DNA of 64,000 bases from Rostratula benghalensis. Lineage: Eukaryota; Chordata; Aves; Charadriiformes; Rostratulidae. The stretch lies in NCBI GenBank assembly GCA_013399305.1, contig VXAI01000083.1, positions 3,124,085 to 3,188,084 of the forward strand, in the 5' to 3' direction. A program made the translations under genes and the position numbers. The stretch's first letter is position 1. Each line of letters starts with the position of its first letter. The notes beneath the pieces were generated by a model. It saw only the letters and a list, made by a program, of their open reading frames with translations, had not been told where the DNA came from and did no database searches. Of the stretch, positions 63,716 through 64,000 are shown piece after piece.

Positions 63716-63786
63716 ACAGACTGTCGGGGATTGGAAGGGACCTTGAAAGATCATCCAGTCCAATCCCCCTGCCACAGCAGGAACTC

Positions 63787-63981
63787 CTAGGTCAGGTCAC
63801 ACAGGAACGCGTCCAGATGGGTCTTGAACATCTCCAGAGAAGGAGACTCCACAACCTCTCTGGGCAGCCCCTTCCAGTGTTCCATCACCCTCACTGTGAG
63901 GAAGTTTTTCCTCATATTTAAATGGAACCTCCTGTGTTCCAGCTTGCACCCATTGCCCCTTGTCCTATCATAGGCCATCAC
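63787..63981 (-). CDS. CR1 ORF2 C-terminal tail (partial)
   Basis: These 64 or so codons form the last part of the CR1 ORF2 protein, downstream of the reverse transcriptase domain. They carry basic residues ([13 protein letters not shown]) and the [12 protein letters not shown] block that is conserved among avian CR1 copies. The true start is upstream, beyond the window. The frame is intact over the visible part. Whether the whole element could be active cannot be told from here. Confidence 0.85.
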   Translation of the reverse strand: MMAYDRTRGNGCKLEHRRFHLNMRKNFLTVRVMEHWKGLPREVVESPSLEMFKTHLDAFLCDLT

Positions 63982-64000
63982 TGAGAAGAGCCTGGCTCCA

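Larger units (their letters stand above)
63700..64000 (-). mobile_element. CR1: CR1 LINE, 3' end (truncated by window edge)
   Basis: Read on the minus strand, this is a typical avian CR1 3' end. The C-terminal tail of the ORF2 (endonuclease/reverse transcriptase) protein ends in a stop at 63787. It includes the characteristic [20 protein letters not shown] short 3' UTR follows, ending in two ATTCTGTG units at 63715-63700. CR1 elements are usually 5'-truncated, lack poly(A) and rarely make target duplications, which fits. The rest lies beyond base 64000, so the full length cannot be judged. The sequence looks well preserved, suggesting a fairly young or slowly decaying copy. The plus-strand frame at 63547-63921 is antisense to this element and not a gene. 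Confidence 0.97.

Noticed and set aside
63547..63921. 124-codon plus-strand frame at the right end
   Set aside because: Antisense to the CR1 ORF2 tail. Such antisense frames are common in bird genomes and not genes.
1..64000. tRNA, rRNA, known microRNA, histone or CRISPR-like signatures
   Set aside because: I looked for tRNA box A/B pairs, familiar miRNA seeds and regularly spaced repeats and found nothing convincing.

Overview
The window looks like a piece of a bird nuclear genome. The clearest evidence is the CR1 LINE 3' end at the right edge (about 63700-64000, minus orientation). It carries the 8-bp ATTCTGTG-type tail repeat and the conserved C-terminal tail of the CR1 ORF2 protein. Two solo LTRs with TG...CA ends and a layout I recognise from avian endogenous retroviruses support this. 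The sequence is AT-rich, has few recognisable repeats, and has no CpG island. I cannot name the species, chromosome or flanking gene.

I recognise no protein-coding gene, rRNA, tRNA, known microRNA or CRISPR array. Open reading frames are short (the longest is 149 codons, partly translated poly-T) and none resembles a protein family I know. The window is best read as intergenic DNA or the inside of a very large intron. A few segments have splice-site or poly(A)-signal grammar and are listed as low-confidence exon candidates: 97-315 (-), 6593-6637 (-), 16006-16164 (+), 20625-20674 (+), 33892-33939 (+) and 52788-52955 (+).

Layout: 1-6301 is unique AT-rich DNA ending at an 80-N assembly gap (6302-6381). 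6382-23679 is unique DNA with small simple repeats. 23680-23956 is a purine-only GAAAAG/GAGAAG microsatellite broken by a 50-N gap. 25992-26638 is a solo LTR with an imperfect 5-bp target duplication. 26639-37953 is unique DNA holding a 40-bp unit present twice, 2.7 kb apart, and a stretch (27.6-28.4 kb) that may be a conserved noncoding element. 37954-38522 is a second solo LTR with a perfect AATGA duplication. 38523-63699 is unique DNA with another candidate conserved element near 48.0-48.6 kb, a 20-bp perfect palindrome at 47088-47107 and a full CRE motif at 60382. CR1 begins at 63700.

The most interesting items are the two datable LTR insertions, the duplicated 40-bp unit with a hairpin beside each copy, two plus-strand exon candidates whose reading phases match (20.6 kb and 52.8 kb), and a recurring family of A/C-rich tracts. 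I see no convincing evidence for a new biological system.
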